Positions 36,295 through 46,793 of a stretch of 64,000 bases of DNA are shown here, piece by piece; the first letter of the stretch is position 1; every line of letters begins with the position of its first letter. A program made the translations under genes and the position numbers. This DNA comes from Candidatus Poribacteria bacterium (GTDB taxonomy: Bacteria; Poribacteria; WGA-4E; JAJDTR01): NCBI GenBank assembly GCA_028820655.1, contig JAPPIK010000056.1:399880-463879 (forward strand). Reading direction: 5' to 3'. The notes below the pieces were generated by a model. That model saw only the letters and a program-made list of their open reading frames with translations. It was not told the DNA's origin and made no database searches.

Positions 36295-37914
36295 ATGCCC
36301 AAAATTCAAAAACGACCGGTTGTCCTGATTATTCGGGATGGTTGGGGACACAATCCGCACCCCGAGTGGAACACTGCTAACGCCTTACACCTTGCCAGAA
36401 CGCCGGTAAACGATCTGTTGATGAAAGCATATCCGCACACGTTGATTCGTACCTCCGGCGAAGATGTAGGATTACCGGCGGGAGTAATGGGTAACAGTGA
36501 GGTAGGTCACCAGAATATAGGCGCTGGTAGAACGGTAGACCAGGAATTGTTGCGCATCACAAATATGATCCGCTCCGGCGAGTTCTTTAGGAATCAAACG
36601 CTCATTCATGCCATGGTTAACGCAAGAACACGCGGAACGAATCTCCATTTGATAGGGCTCGCGAGTGAAGCCGGTGTCCACAGTTCGCTGAATCACTTGT
36701 ACGCATTACTTCGCCTCGCAAAGGAATTGGCAGTTCCCGGAGACCGAGTGCTTCTCCACAACTTTAGCGATGGCCGTGACAGTCCTCCAACCAGTGGCAT
36801 CGATTTCTGTCGGCAGATCGAAGCCAAGATAACAGAGATCGGTGTTGGTAAAGTCGCATCCGTAATTGGAAGGTACTATGCCATGGATCGTGACGACCGG
36901 TGGGAGCGTGTAGAAAAGGCTTATCAACTCTTGACGGATGGCGGATCACACATTGTAAAATCGTCACCGGAAGCTTATCAACACTACTACGACCACCCAA
37001 CCGACAGCGACCGCGTTGGCGACGAATTCATCAAACCCACGGTCATTGAGGATGGGGATGGGAATCCTCTGCCTCGAATCGCAGATGGAGATGCAGTCAT
37101 CTTTTACAATTTCAGAGGTGATAGACCGCGAGAACTGTGCAAAGCATTTTCTGCCGTCGAGTTTCCGTTCGAAAGTACCGGGAAAGACGGAGTCAAGCGA
37201 CAGATGGGTTTCGTTCGGGGCAAGAAGCTTGATGTCGAATTCGTCACCTTGACGGAATACGAGTATGGTCTCCCGGTGAAAGTCGCAATTCCGAAACCCG
37301 ATAAGATGCCGAACATTCTTGGATCATACTTGAGCCATGCCGGTCTGGCGCAGTTTCGTTGCGCCGAGACAGAAAAATTTCCGCACGTGACGTATTTCTT
37401 CAATGATTACCGTGACGCACCATTCGATCGCGAAGACCGAAAAATCGTCCCTTCACCGCGAGACGTGTCGACCTACGATCAAAAGCCCGAAATGTCCGCG
37501 CCCGAGGTCACACAGGAAATACTCAAACGAGTTGCGTCGGACAAATACGATGTGTTCGTTGTGAATTACGCCAACTGCGACATGGTTGGACATACGGGAT
37601 CTTTGCCCGCCACGGTTAAGGCGGCTGAAACCGTCGACACATGCGTCGGGATGGTCGTTGATGCCGTGTTGGCAAAGAGAGGTTCGCTCATCGTGACTGC
37701 CGATCACGGAAACTCCGAGCAGATGATTGATCCGAAAATCGGCGGGCCTCATACTGCTCACACGACCTATGATGTCGACCTCATAGTCGTTGACGATAGT
37801 GTTAAGAAACGTCCACCGCTAACAGACGGTAGGCTTGCAGATATTGCACCGACGCTGTTAGCATTACTGGGTTTGGATCAACCTCCTGAAATGACTGGGC
37901 ATTCGCTTATCTGA
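36295..37914 (+). CDS. gpmI: 2,3-bisphosphoglycerate-independent phosphoglycerate mutase
   Basis: Interconverts 3- and 2-phosphoglycerate in glycolysis using two Mn ions. The 539 residues show the phosphorylated Ser in MGNSEVGHQNIG (about 64-75), the substrate motif FSDGRDSPPTSG, the metal site NYANCDMVGHTG and TADHGNSEQM. N-terminal LIIRDGWGHNPH corresponds to the usual first metal-ligand Asp. AGGAG lies 13 bp upstream of the ATG. A hairpin follows the stop. Confidence 0.97.
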   Translation: MPKIQKRPVVLIIRDGWGHNPHPEWNTANALHLARTPVNDLLMKAYPHTLIRTSGEDVGLPAGVMGNSEVGHQNIGAGRTVDQELLRITNMIRSGEFFRNQTLIHAMVNARTRGTNLHLIGLASEAGVHSSLNHLYALLRLAKELAVPGDRVLLHNFSDGRDSPPTSGIDFCRQIEAKITEIGVGKVASVIGRYYAMDRDDRWERVEKAYQLLTDGGSHIVKSSPEAYQHYYDHPTDSDRVGDEFIKPTVIEDGDGNPLPRIADGDAVIFYNFRGDRPRELCKAFSAVEFPFESTGKDGVKRQMGFVRGKKLDVEFVTLTEYEYGLPVKVAIPKPDKMPNILGSYLSHAGLAQFRCAETEKFPHVTYFFNDYRDAPFDREDRKIVPSPRDVSTYDQKPEMSAPEVTQEILKRVASDKYDVFVVNYANCDMVGHTGSLPATVKAAETVDTCVGMVVDAVLAKRGSLIVTADHGNSEQMIDPKIGGPHTAHTTYDVDLIVVDDSVKKRPPLTDGRLADIAPTLLALLGLDQPPEMTGHSLI

Positions 37915-37937
37915 CGGGTGTCCAAATTCTTGAATAA

Positions 37938-37963
37938 GGGCAAGATTAGAGTATATCTTGCCT
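37938..37963 (+). terminator. Hairpin downstream of gpmI
   Basis: GGCAAGAT (37939-37946) pairs perfectly with ATCTTGCC (37955-37962) around an 8-nt loop. Only TTG follows instead of a U-run, so it may be a weak terminator or an mRNA 3' end stabiliser. Confidence 0.45.
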
Positions 37964-38176
37964 TGAATGTATTACGCTTTCCACCCGCAAGCCCGTGTCA
38001 TGCACATGGCCGATTCTCGTTCGATGGCAATCTCCAATAACCCGTGGGGCTGTCAAGCTGCCAACGGTTTCGAGGGCGCAGTAATTCCAGCACACCAACA
38101 CCTTTCGCAGGTCAATCTCAAAACCATTGACGCCTGGAATATGAAGTAATAACACCATCACTACAGCAAAATCGCC

Positions 38177-38205
38177 TTGACAACTTCACCCTTACTCTGT
38201 ATAAT
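38177..38205 (+). promoter_or_regulatory. Consensus sigma-70 promoter of the glycine tRNA
   Basis: TTGACA (38177-38182), a 17-nt spacer and TATAAT (38200-38205) form a perfect consensus promoter ending 16 bp before the tRNA. Confidence 0.9.
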
Positions 38206-38221
38206 TTAGAAATTCTCGGGT

Positions 38222-38293
38222 GCGGGTGTAGCTCAGCGGTAGAGCGTCAGCTTCCCAAGCTGAGGGTCGCGGGTTCAATTCCCGTCACCCGCT
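38222..38293 (+). tRNA. tRNA-Gly (anticodon CCC)
   Basis: Cloverleaf with 7-bp acceptor GCGGGTG/CACCCGC, D-arm GCTC...GAGC, anticodon stem TCAGC/GCTGA with loop TTCCCAA (anticodon CCC), T-arm with GGTTCAATTCC, and discriminator T. CCA is not encoded. It reads GGG codons. Confidence 0.95.
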
Positions 38294-38639
38294 CAGTCAC
38301 GACGGGGCACGGCACAATCTAGACAGTTTGCCGTGGTCTTTCGCCTTTCCATCCCTAGGTGAAGATTTGCATAAGTGAATGGGTACACAGTTTGCCTATT
38401 TGCGATTGATGTTGCAACCAATGAAACCATAGATTTGACGACTTGATCAGAGACATCGGAGAAAGAGGTCGTCATTTGCCCCGAGTGTGATGACCGTGAT
38501 GTCTTGCGGTTGCCTTCCGTTTTTGGCGTCGGTTTGCCGGGTTTCGCAATCGATACAGCAGAAGACTTGATTGTACCCGGTGCCTTTGGTCAACATACCG
38601 ACCAGTCGTGTTCCCAGCCCGAAGTGTGAAAGGAAATCA
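38294..38639. other. Intergenic region, no gene seen
   Basis: About 345 bp between tRNA-Gly and the TPR gene. The frame of the TPR gene stays open back to 38571, but that extension lacks a ribosome site. No repeat or RNA motif recognised. Confidence 0.5.
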
Positions 38640-39743
38640 ATGGGTCGAAGTAATCGCCTCACCAAAGAAGAAATCAAGCATGATCAGTTTGTCGAATCAA
38701 CACTCAAGTCGTACGGATTCATAAGAGATAATCTGAAAACAATAGTGATAATTGCAGTGGTTGTTACGCTTGGTGCTGCCGGATTGCGAGGTTACCGAAG
38801 CCATCAACAGACACGACATGCAAAAGCATCTGCGGCCTTTAACCAAGCACTGAAGATATTTCAGGAGGCGGAAAACAACTGGTTAAATGCCGAGAAGGCG
38901 GATGATGCCATCGTACAGTTCAAGACCGCAGGTACGGATTTCCAAGAAGTGTTCCAACAGTATTCGGGGACAGTCTTCGCCGACAAAGCGCGGTATAACT
39001 ATGCCAAAACTCTCTATTTCTTGGAAGATTACCAAGCGGCGCGAACCCAATTTCAATCCATCACACAGAAAGTTGAGTCCGAGAATCAAATGGTAGCCTT
39101 GTATGCGCAAGAAGCGATTGGAAATTGCTTGGAGCAGGAAGGGAAATATGAAGAAGCAATTCAAGCCTATCAGGAAGAATCCTATCCACCGACGCCACAG
39201 CTCCCAATTACGGTTCGAGAGTTCGCGCTTGCGAATGCCAAGTACAATCAGGCGCTATGCTACGAAAAACTTGGCCAAACTACTGAAGCCTTATCTCTCT
39301 ATGAAGATTTAATTGACCAATTTCGCGAGAACCTGGAAAAGGCAATCCAACAGAAGAGTTTTGAATTGATACTCGACGCGAAGGAATTGATTGACCTAAT
39401 TCCGGAGCCTTTGGTGATGTCTGAAGCTCAAGGCTTGGAGAGCGAAGGTCGAGGTTATGACGCGCTGATCTCTTATTATAATTCGATACGCAATTATAAG
39501 TTCCGGCGAGATGTAGAAGGTGGGTTAGACAACGCACTGCGCAAACAAATCAGGAATTTTGAATCAAGGGTGAGTGAATTTGTCAAGCATTTGAAGAACG
39601 CTCGCAAAAATGAATCCGAATCGGGCATTAGCCTAGCGTTATATTATTACAATCAGGCTGTTGGACTTGACTTTGCGCCGTCTCGCAGCCTCTATGAAAA
39701 AGCACTTCTTCAGCGCGATAAGAATCAACTAGCGCACAAATAG
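38640..39743 (+). CDS. YfgM-like membrane-anchored TPR protein
   Basis: 367 residues, start chosen at the ATG with AAAGGA 8 bp upstream. The N-terminus is cytoplasmic (MGRSNRLTKEEIKHDQFVES), followed by one membrane helix (TIVIIAVVVTLGAAGL, about 32-48). Then come tetratricopeptide repeats with the A-x-Y-x-x-A-x-x-L pattern (YNYAKTLYFLEDYQAARTQF, EEAIQAYQEESYP, ALCYEKLGQTTEALSLYEDL). The layout matches YfgM and the ancillary SecYEG/envelope chaperone family. Role inferred, not shown. mutS2 follows 48 bp downstream. Confidence 0.8.
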   Translation: MGRSNRLTKEEIKHDQFVESTLKSYGFIRDNLKTIVIIAVVVTLGAAGLRGYRSHQQTRHAKASAAFNQALKIFQEAENNWLNAEKADDAIVQFKTAGTDFQEVFQQYSGTVFADKARYNYAKTLYFLEDYQAARTQFQSITQKVESENQMVALYAQEAIGNCLEQEGKYEEAIQAYQEESYPPTPQLPITVREFALANAKYNQALCYEKLGQTTEALSLYEDLIDQFRENLEKAIQQKSFELILDAKELIDLIPEPLVMSEAQGLESEGRGYDALISYYNSIRNYKFRRDVEGGLDNALRKQIRNFESRVSEFVKHLKNARKNESESGISLALYYYNQAVGLDFAPSRSLYEKALLQRDKNQLAHK

Positions 39744-39791
39744 TTCTGTGGTCTTCATTTGGTGCGACGTTGCTAGCACGCGGCTAGAATT

Positions 39792-42248
39792 ATGAGAGAG
39801 ATTATCTCCGTCCACACCGAAAGAGCGTTAGAATACGACAAGTTGAAGGCGTTTATTAAGCGCTATACGTTCTCTCAACCGGGTGCATCGAAGGTCAATG
39901 ACCTTGCTCCGCAGAGCGGAATTGACGAAATACGGGAAAACCTTGCACTGTGCAGCGAGATGAAGCGTGCGGTGCAAGTCCACGGAAGCTTCTCATTAGC
40001 GGGATTACGGGATCTGGCACCGATTCTTCGAATAGCGACGAAACCGGGTTCGATATTGGAACCCTCCCAATTGTGCGATGTCTCGCACGTACTTCAAGTC
40101 GCCGAGAACGTACATCGATTCATGGGGAAGTTGCCAAAATACGACTTCCCCAAATTGCTTGCCATCGCGGACACGCTGCCAACATTCCCCGCACTCGCGG
40201 CATCCATTCAGCAATGCGTCGGCCCGGACGCTGAAATCCGTGATTCGGCTAGTCCCACCTTGCGAAAAATCCGCCGAAGTCTGGTCAAGATTCGCGAAGC
40301 CATTCGGTCAAAATTAGATTCTCTCCTGCACTCTTCGAAGCATCAGAAATCGATTCAAGATCACGTGGTCACTCTGCGCAACGACCGTTACGTTCTTCCC
40401 GTCAAACAGGATGCGAAACCTCATTTCCTAGGACTCGTTCACGGACAATCGGCAAGTGGAGCCACGGTTTTCGTTGAGCCGTTCAGCGTCGTTGACATGA
40501 ACAATGATCTGCACCGATTGGTTGACGAGGAGCGCCACGAGATTCGACGAATATTGCTTTCCCTCACGGATGCGGTGCGCGAATGCTCCGCCAACCTTGA
40601 GACTGCGTTGAGCGTTCTGGCAGAACTGGATTTTCTTAACGCCAAAGCAAGACTCAGCATCGATCTGAACGCTGTTGAAGCACGACTAAACAGTCGTGGG
40701 TTCACAAAACTAATCGCCGCACGACATCCGATTCTTGAATTGAATCTACGACGACAACAGGTGACCGGTGACAAACCAAACACTACCGACTTTCCAACTC
40801 GTGTAGTGCCGACGGACCTGCATCTCGGCGATCAGTTTAGCACATTGGTGATTACCGGACCGAATACCGGCGGGAAGACCGTAGTTCTAAAATCACTCGG
40901 ATTGCTCACCATCATGGCACAATCTGGACTTCACATTCCTGCGAAACCCGGTAGCGAAATTGCGGTATGCGAGCAGGTGTTTGCAGACATCGGCGATGAA
41001 CAGAGCATTGAACAGAATCTGAGTACGTTTTCCTCGCACATCACAAAAATAGCCGCCACATTGAATCGCATCAAGAGTTCCTTTGGTAAATCGGGTGAAA
41101 ATTCACTTGTGTTACTGGATGAAATTGGCGCGGGTACCGATCCGACTGAGGGTGCCGCACTTAGTATGGCAATTCTTGACTGGCTCGGAGAACGAAGGGT
41201 GCGTACACTTGTGACAACCCATTATGGAGCGCTTAAGAGCTATGCTCACGCTAAGGCGGATACGGAGAATGCCTGCATGGAGTTCGATTGGCAAACGCTG
41301 AGCCCCACCTATCGTCTCGTGATAGGCGTGCCGGGGAGTAGCAACGCATTCAAGGTAGCCGCTAGGTTAGGGATACCCCGTTCCATTCTACACGACGCCA
41401 AAGCGCACGTAGGCGATCAGAATGTCGCGATTGATGATTTAATCATCAAAATGCAGCAGTCCCAGCGGGAGTTGGAGACGGAACGCAAATCTCTTGATGA
41501 AAAAGTTCGTGCGGCAGAGACAGAATTTCAGAAGCATAGAGATCTTATACAGGACTTTGAAACTAATCGAACCAAACTCGCACAACAGGCTGAACATGAG
41601 GCGTACACCGTATTGAATGATGCTCGACGATTGGTCGATGAGAGCATTGCTGACATACGGCGAGAAACGGCATCCAAACAATCTATTCGAACTGCGTTGT
41701 CGCACATTTCGAGCGCTAAAGCCGAACTGAAGGATGAACAGCGACAACGCGTGGAGATGCAATCCAGTAGGCCGGAAAAGCTACAGCAAGTCCAAGTTGG
41801 TGATAAGGTGTGCCTCGAGGGGTCGAAGAAATATGGAGAGGTGCTGAGTATCTCACCAAACAGTGACGCGCCTATCACACTTCAGGTCGGCAACATGCAG
41901 ATGCGAATATCTTATCAGGATATTGGAAAGATTCAGCCCCGGCAACAGAACAATAAGATTACCCCATCAGTCGTAGACGTACAGCGAATCAAAGCCGACT
42001 CCGTCAAGGCCGAATTGCACATCCTCGGTTACACGGTTGACCAAGCGCTCGAAGTTGTCGATAAATACTTAGATGATGCTTTTCTTGCAAGCATGCCAAA
42101 AGTACGAATTGTGCATGGAAAAGGTACCGGCGCGCTGCGACAAGGAATTCATGAAGGCTTGATTGGACATCCGTTGGTTTCGAGTTTTGAACTGGCGCCG
42201 AGAAGTGAAGGAGGAGACGGTGCCACCGTTGTAGTGCTGAAAGAGTAG
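39792..42248 (+). CDS. mutS2: MutS2 family protein with Smr domain
   Basis: Homologue of mismatch-repair ATPases that lacks the mismatch-recognition domain; known roles are suppression of recombination and rescue of collided ribosomes. The 818 residues show Walker A ITGPNTGGKTVVLKS (about 354), Walker B LVLLDEIGAGTDPTEGAA (about 440), the switch His in VTTHYGALK, a long coiled coil with about 515-650, and a C-terminal Smr nuclease domain with VRIVHGKGTGALRQGI. All core residues are intact. Confidence 0.97.
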   Translation: MREIISVHTERALEYDKLKAFIKRYTFSQPGASKVNDLAPQSGIDEIRENLALCSEMKRAVQVHGSFSLAGLRDLAPILRIATKPGSILEPSQLCDVSHVLQVAENVHRFMGKLPKYDFPKLLAIADTLPTFPALAASIQQCVGPDAEIRDSASPTLRKIRRSLVKIREAIRSKLDSLLHSSKHQKSIQDHVVTLRNDRYVLPVKQDAKPHFLGLVHGQSASGATVFVEPFSVVDMNNDLHRLVDEERHEIRRILLSLTDAVRECSANLETALSVLAELDFLNAKARLSIDLNAVEARLNSRGFTKLIAARHPILELNLRRQQVTGDKPNTTDFPTRVVPTDLHLGDQFSTLVITGPNTGGKTVVLKSLGLLTIMAQSGLHIPAKPGSEIAVCEQVFADIGDEQSIEQNLSTFSSHITKIAATLNRIKSSFGKSGENSLVLLDEIGAGTDPTEGAALSMAILDWLGERRVRTLVTTHYGALKSYAHAKADTENACMEFDWQTLSPTYRLVIGVPGSSNAFKVAARLGIPRSILHDAKAHVGDQNVAIDDLIIKMQQSQRELETERKSLDEKVRAAETEFQKHRDLIQDFETNRTKLAQQAEHEAYTVLNDARRLVDESIADIRRETASKQSIRTALSHISSAKAELKDEQRQRVEMQSSRPEKLQQVQVGDKVCLEGSKKYGEVLSISPNSDAPITLQVGNMQMRISYQDIGKIQPRQQNNKITPSVVDVQRIKADSVKAELHILGYTVDQALEVVDKYLDDAFLASMPKVRIVHGKGTGALRQGIHEGLIGHPLVSSFELAPRSEGGDGATVVVLKE

Positions 42249-42328
42249 CCAAAATTACCGGTGTCAAGTCGATTTTAGGACCGCACTCTAAAATTTAGGC
42301 ATCATTTGCCATGTGTTGGTGATTCGCC

Positions 42329-44122
42329 ATGAACGCACCTTCGTATCAAATTCCGCGCGAAATTATTGACGAGATTCGGGATCGAAGTGATATCGTCGAA
42401 GTGATTTCGGAGTGTGGTGTCCCTCTTCGACCTGCGGGGAAGGACTACAAGGCAAATTGTCCATTCCACGACGAGAAAACGCCGTCCTTCAGCGTCTCAC
42501 CACATAAACAGATATTTTACTGTTTTGGATGTCAGACTGGAGGTAACGTCATCAGTTTCGTGCAAAAACATGAGGGTAAATCGTTTGTCGAATCGGTCGA
42601 ATGGTTGGCTGGTCGGATTGGGATGGCGCTTCCGACTCAAGATGCCAAAGCAGCACAAGCGAGCCGACGACGTCATGAACTGGAAAATGTCAGTCGTTTC
42701 GCGGCACAATATTTTCACAGACAACTCTTGACTCCGACGATAGGAGGGACCGCGCTAGCATACTTGAAGTCGCGCGGCGTAAATGACGAGACCATCCGAC
42801 AATCCCAACTTGGCTATACTACGCCGGATCGGCGGGGATTAGTGAAGGTTGCGACACATGCCGGGTTCTCTATTCAGCAGTTGGTTGATGCAGGGCTCAT
42901 CAAGAACGATGACCACGGACCGGTAGACCGTTTTCGCGGTCGTATAATATTCCCAATTTTGGATGACCGAGGTAATCCCGTCGGTTTCGGTGGTCGGGCA
43001 CTCGCGGACGATCTCCTACCCAAATATCTAAATTCTCCTACGACTCCGCTCTATGATAAAAGTAAAATACTCTACAATCTATACCATGCTCGGCAAGAGA
43101 TCCAGAAGTCGGGAAGCGCTTTGCTAGTCGAGGGATATCTTGACGCGCTGATGCTTCATCAAGCCGGTATAAAGAACGTCGTCGCTTCATTAGGCACATC
43201 GTTCAGCGCGTCTCATGCGAGCTTGTTGAAGCGGTTTTCCGAGGAAGTCGTGATGGTTTATGACGGTGATGCAGCAGGGTTTCAAGCTACGTTAAGAGGG
43301 TTGCATTTGCTCTTAAAAGAGGCGCTTCGGGTGCGAATTGCACTACTCCCGCCCGACCAAGATCCAGATTCGTATGTGCGCAGTAATGGCGCGGACAGAT
43401 TCAAAGATGAAATCGAAAAGGCAGTCAATCTAGTCGAATTTCAAATTCAGCGAGCAGTTCGTCAAGGCGCTCTTCGCAACGTAGAGGTCAAGGCTCAAGC
43501 AGTGAAAGAAATTGGTTTCACTCTGTCAAATGTCGAAAATCAAGTTCAACTGAATGAGTATGTGAAATATACCGCTCGCGAATTGGATGTGGGCGAAGGT
43601 GCACTCCGGCTAGAGTTGCGAAGCAAGGGTATCGGTAGGAAAGCGACAAATGGTTCCGGCGCCCCTTTGGATTTTCAAACTTCCTCAGACAGACGCCAGT
43701 TGTCTCCTCGCGAATCCGTTGAGGAAGAACTGGTCGAAACCTTAATTCAATCTCCAGAGTTAATCCCGCACGTTTCAGATCAATTGCAGCATGAAAACTT
43801 TACTCGGCCTGATCTGGCACAGGTTGTGAAGGTGCTTTGGGAAGCCAATTCTTCCGGTAAGTCGGTCGATATACAAGAGCTCATTGATTCCTCTATTGAT
43901 GATAAGACAAAAGCCATCATCTCCAATGCGATCATTCAGCAGCGTACGCCACCGAATTCCAAGGCAAAAGTGGATGGTTGTCTAAGGAAGTTTCGACAGT
44001 ACCTTTTACTAGACATGGAACGCACCCTGCGTTCAGATGCTTTAACGCAGGGAGATGACGACATTGATACACTCGAACAGCTTGTTGAACTTTCCAATCA
44101 GAGACGACAGTTTGTCTCTTAG
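42329..44122 (+). CDS. dnaG: DNA primase DnaG
   Basis: Makes RNA primers for replication. The CHC2-type zinc finger is at the N-terminus (CPFHDEKTPSFSVS and YCFGCQ, about 44-70), then the RNA-polymerase core (GRIIFPILDDRGNPVGFGGR) and the Toprim domain with its Glu (LLVEGYLDALMLHQAG, about 265) and DGD (MVYDGDAAG). The C-terminal part is a DnaB-binding-like helical region. 597 residues, normal. It is followed by rpoD, as in the classical macromolecular-synthesis operon (rpsU is not adjacent here). Confidence 0.98.
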   Translation: MNAPSYQIPREIIDEIRDRSDIVEVISECGVPLRPAGKDYKANCPFHDEKTPSFSVSPHKQIFYCFGCQTGGNVISFVQKHEGKSFVESVEWLAGRIGMALPTQDAKAAQASRRRHELENVSRFAAQYFHRQLLTPTIGGTALAYLKSRGVNDETIRQSQLGYTTPDRRGLVKVATHAGFSIQQLVDAGLIKNDDHGPVDRFRGRIIFPILDDRGNPVGFGGRALADDLLPKYLNSPTTPLYDKSKILYNLYHARQEIQKSGSALLVEGYLDALMLHQAGIKNVVASLGTSFSASHASLLKRFSEEVVMVYDGDAAGFQATLRGLHLLLKEALRVRIALLPPDQDPDSYVRSNGADRFKDEIEKAVNLVEFQIQRAVRQGALRNVEVKAQAVKEIGFTLSNVENQVQLNEYVKYTARELDVGEGALRLELRSKGIGRKATNGSGAPLDFQTSSDRRQLSPRESVEEELVETLIQSPELIPHVSDQLQHENFTRPDLAQVVKVLWEANSSGKSVDIQELIDSSIDDKTKAIISNAIIQQRTPPNSKAKVDGCLRKFRQYLLLDMERTLRSDALTQGDDDIDTLEQLVELSNQRRQFVS

Positions 44123-44263
44123 TCGAAAATGACGAAGATTCAATGCAATCTGCGTGAGATTATGAAAGATGCGTCAACCTTGTTCGTACGGGAGTGCCCA
44201 TCTCATTACACCCTGTTTTGTTGACTGTTGTTACATCGGGTGGGGAAGGGTAATTCAACCACA

Positions 44264-45913
44264 ATGAACAACAATGTAATTGGTTTAGGTAAGGATGAGA
44301 GCTATTTTGAGTACGGTGAGCGCCCGGAGACAGCGCCGGAAGGTCTAGACGAACTGCTCCACGTTCATGTTGAAGCAATTAACCTGCCTACCGTGGCAGA
44401 AGACCTCGATGAAGGGGATTTAACCGCGATGGATTTCAAAGATAATGGTGATGCCGCTGAAATATATGAGAATGAACTTGAGGAGAACGAGTATTTAGTT
44501 GAATCGAGCGATCTGGCGCAACTCGGCAAAATGGAGAGGTATGAGGACCCTGTCAAGGTCTATCTGCGCGAAATGGGGCGGGTTCCATTGCTATCCGGAG
44601 ATCAGGAAAAGGCCTTGTCCAAGAAAATCGAGGAAGGAAATCGAGATGTCCAGAGGGTGGTCTTCGAAACATCGCTGGGACGTGAGGCTGCCTTGGACCT
44701 GCTTGAGAAAATCCTAACCGGGGACAAGAAAGCATCCGATGTCGTTGACATGACCATGCCAGGGGCGTCAGGCGGGAACAAAGAAAGCGTTATTCCCGAT
44801 TTCATTGAGGCAAAAACTGACCATCTGAGAAAGTTAAACTCTGAAATACGACATCAGGAACGAAGGTTAAAGTACCTAGTGCTGAGCCCGGATGAAAAAA
44901 AGAGGCTTCAACACGAAACTGAGACAAATCGTAAAGAGGCGGTCGACACCCTAATAGAGTTGAAGTTTGATGCGGAAGAAATAAGCAAGATTTCAGGAAA
45001 GATAAAGGAATTAGTCAGAGAGATTTCAGATTTGGGAAAGAACCTCGAGGAAGTCGAAGCTAGCGATGAACTAGCTGCCAATCCACTACAACGAGCAATC
45101 ACTGAAAAAGAACACGAACTTGGTGTCCCACGCGAAGGCGGCAAGAAGATCACCGGTCAGATTTTCAAGGGAGAAGCCATCGCCCAGGATGCTAAAATGA
45201 CTATTGTGGAATCTAATTTGCGACTGGTTGTCAGCATTGCGAAAAAATATAAAAACCGAACGCCGGGATTGGTTTTTCTCGATCTTATTCAGGAAGGTAA
45301 CATCGGCTTGATGAAAGCCGTTGACAAGTTCGACTATAGGCGCGGTTACAAATTTAGCACATATGCAACGTGGTGGATTCGCCAAGGTATTACACGCGCC
45401 ATTGCCGATCAAGCTCGTACGATACGTATTCCCGTACACATGATAGAGACAATACACAAGCTTATTCGCGTGTCGCGCGACTTGGTTCAGGAAAAGGGAC
45501 GGGAACCTACTCCGGCAGAGATTGGAGAGAAAATGGCGCTCTCAACGGAGAAGGTAAGGCAAGTATTGCGCATAGCGCAGGAACCAATTTCATTAGAAAC
45601 CCCTATTGGCGAAGAAGAAGATCGGCAACTTCGAGACTTTATTGAAGATCGAGATACGATATCTCCGCTAAATCAAGCTGCATTGACTATGCTGAAAGAG
45701 CGCGTCGCCGACGTGTTAGAGACTTTGACGGAACGCGAGGGGAAGGTTCTCCGCATGAGATTTGGCATAGAGGATGGATGCCCAAGGACTTTGGAAGAGG
45801 TTGGAGTCGAATTCAAGGTCACGCGCGAGAGAATTCGTCAAATCGAAGCGAAAGCGTTACGGAGACTGCGTCATCCACGCCGCAGCCAGAAGTTGCGCGG
45901 GTTTCTTGAATAG
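44264..45913 (+). CDS. rpoD: Primary sigma factor RpoD (sigma-70)
   Basis: Housekeeping sigma factor that directs RNA polymerase to -35/-10 promoters. Region 1.2 ([17 protein letters not shown]), a non-conserved acidic/coiled insert, regions 2.1-2.4 ([20 protein letters not shown], then [19 protein letters not shown]), 3.0 ([13 protein letters not shown]) and 4.2 with the DNA-reading helix ([20 protein letters not shown]) are all seen. Starting at ATG 44264 gives 549 residues; the frame opens at a TTG 12 codons earlier. The perfect TTGACA/TATAAT boxes before the window's tRNAs match its expected specificity. Confidence 0.97.
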   Translation: MNNNVIGLGKDESYFEYGERPETAPEGLDELLHVHVEAINLPTVAEDLDEGDLTAMDFKDNGDAAEIYENELEENEYLVESSDLAQLGKMERYEDPVKVYLREMGRVPLLSGDQEKALSKKIEEGNRDVQRVVFETSLGREAALDLLEKILTGDKKASDVVDMTMPGASGGNKESVIPDFIEAKTDHLRKLNSEIRHQERRLKYLVLSPDEKKRLQHETETNRKEAVDTLIELKFDAEEISKISGKIKELVREISDLGKNLEEVEASDELAANPLQRAITEKEHELGVPREGGKKITGQIFKGEAIAQDAKMTIVESNLRLVVSIAKKYKNRTPGLVFLDLIQEGNIGLMKAVDKFDYRRGYKFSTYATWWIRQGITRAIADQARTIRIPVHMIETIHKLIRVSRDLVQEKGREPTPAEIGEKMALSTEKVRQVLRIAQEPISLETPIGEEEDRQLRDFIEDRDTISPLNQAALTMLKERVADVLETLTEREGKVLRMRFGIEDGCPRTLEEVGVEFKVTRERIRQIEAKALRRLRHPRRSQKLRGFLE

Positions 45914-45989
45914 TAAATACTAATCCGAAAAGTGCAAGACTCTCTCTTTAATGCTCCGTTCCATGCGATTCATGGATAGAGAAATCCTC

Positions 45990-46019
45990 TTGACATTTTG
46001 TGTCCGCGATTTCTATAAT
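45990..46019 (+). promoter_or_regulatory. Sigma-70 promoter of the Met/Val tRNA pair
   Basis: TTGACA (45990-45995), an 18-nt spacer and TATAAT (46014-46019) lie 18 bp before tRNA-Met. tRNA-Val follows 51 bp after tRNA-Met and probably shares the transcript. Confidence 0.88.
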
Positions 46020-46037
46020 AATGGCGTATGTGAAAGT

Positions 46038-46111
46038 GGGCCCATAGCTCAGTCGGTTAGAGCAGCCGGCTCATAACCGGCCGGTCCTAGGTTCGAGTCC
46101 TAGTGGGCCCA
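46038..46111 (+). tRNA. tRNA-Met (anticodon CAT)
   Basis: Acceptor GGGCCCA/TGGGCCC, D-arm GCTC...GAGC, anticodon stem GCCGG/CCGGC with loop CTCATAA, T-arm with GGTTCGAGTCC, discriminator A, no encoded CCA. The full pairing at position 1-72 rules out an initiator tRNA. A lysidine-modified Ile-2 tRNA shares the CAT anticodon and cannot be wholly excluded. Confidence 0.93.
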
Positions 46112-46162
46112 TCGACCCTCCACTATTACTTGCGCATGTCTTCGTGCTTGCCCACTCTTGAT

Positions 46163-46238
46163 GGGGCGTTAGCTCAGGGGTACGAGCGCTACCTTCACAC
46201 GGTAGAAGTCACTGGTTCAAATCCAGTACGCCCCACCA
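46163..46238 (+). tRNA. tRNA-Val (anticodon CAC)
   Basis: Acceptor GGGGCGT/ACGCCCC, anticodon stem CTACC/GGTAG with loop TTCACAC (anticodon CAC), T-arm with GGTTCAAATCC, discriminator A (46235). CCA follows at 46236-46238, so unlike the other two tRNAs its CCA end is encoded. Confidence 0.93.
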
Positions 46239-46793
46239 TCCCGATTTTGGAATCTGCCCCCACTTCGTAGATGACCGAGACATTACTTTGCTCCGACTTA
46301 TTTGGTTAATGTCGAAGTTGCACAGTATAAAGCTCATTTCCTTTCAACAAAGTTCGATGTGTCGGACAGGAAATAGGCCAGCGTACCACCGGTAGGACGA
46401 GAAGCGAACCACACGCGGGTGGGTGAATTGATGTTTGCCGAGTTTGCAATCAGATTTAAGTAATCTATTGTTAATACAAGGTTGCCAGAGGGATTCGAAA
46501 GATGCAGAAAAGGGCTGGATGGGCGAAAAGGGCAGATTGACCGACTCGAAGCGTGTAAATTACCCTATACTCGATGTAGCGGTCGGGGAATCTTGTCGTT
46601 TACATTTTTTCTCGGCGAAACGTGCACTTGATTCCCCCACGATTGTCCTTTGTAGGTATTCGCCGGCAAAATAACTTTTGAAATTTAACCCAAGTTGCGA
46701 CCTATTGTCAATAGTTGAATTTTAGATTTTCCGAGTATTAAATTGTAATCCTGATCGGTCTAGATAGGCATTTCCAAGCCGTGTCCGCATTTG

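Larger units (their letters stand above)
37915..38221. other. Intergenic region with hairpin and tRNA promoter
   Basis: No gene seen. It holds the gpmI downstream hairpin (37938-37963) and the promoter of the glycine tRNA (38177-38205). Short frames on either strand have no start signals. Confidence 0.6.

Noticed and set aside
41112-41762. Minus-strand frames within mutS2 and other housekeeping genes
   Set aside because: Antisense shadows of strongly conserved genes.
46435-46674. 79-codon frame in the gap before the MscS gene
   Set aside because: No start signal and no conserved-looking composition.
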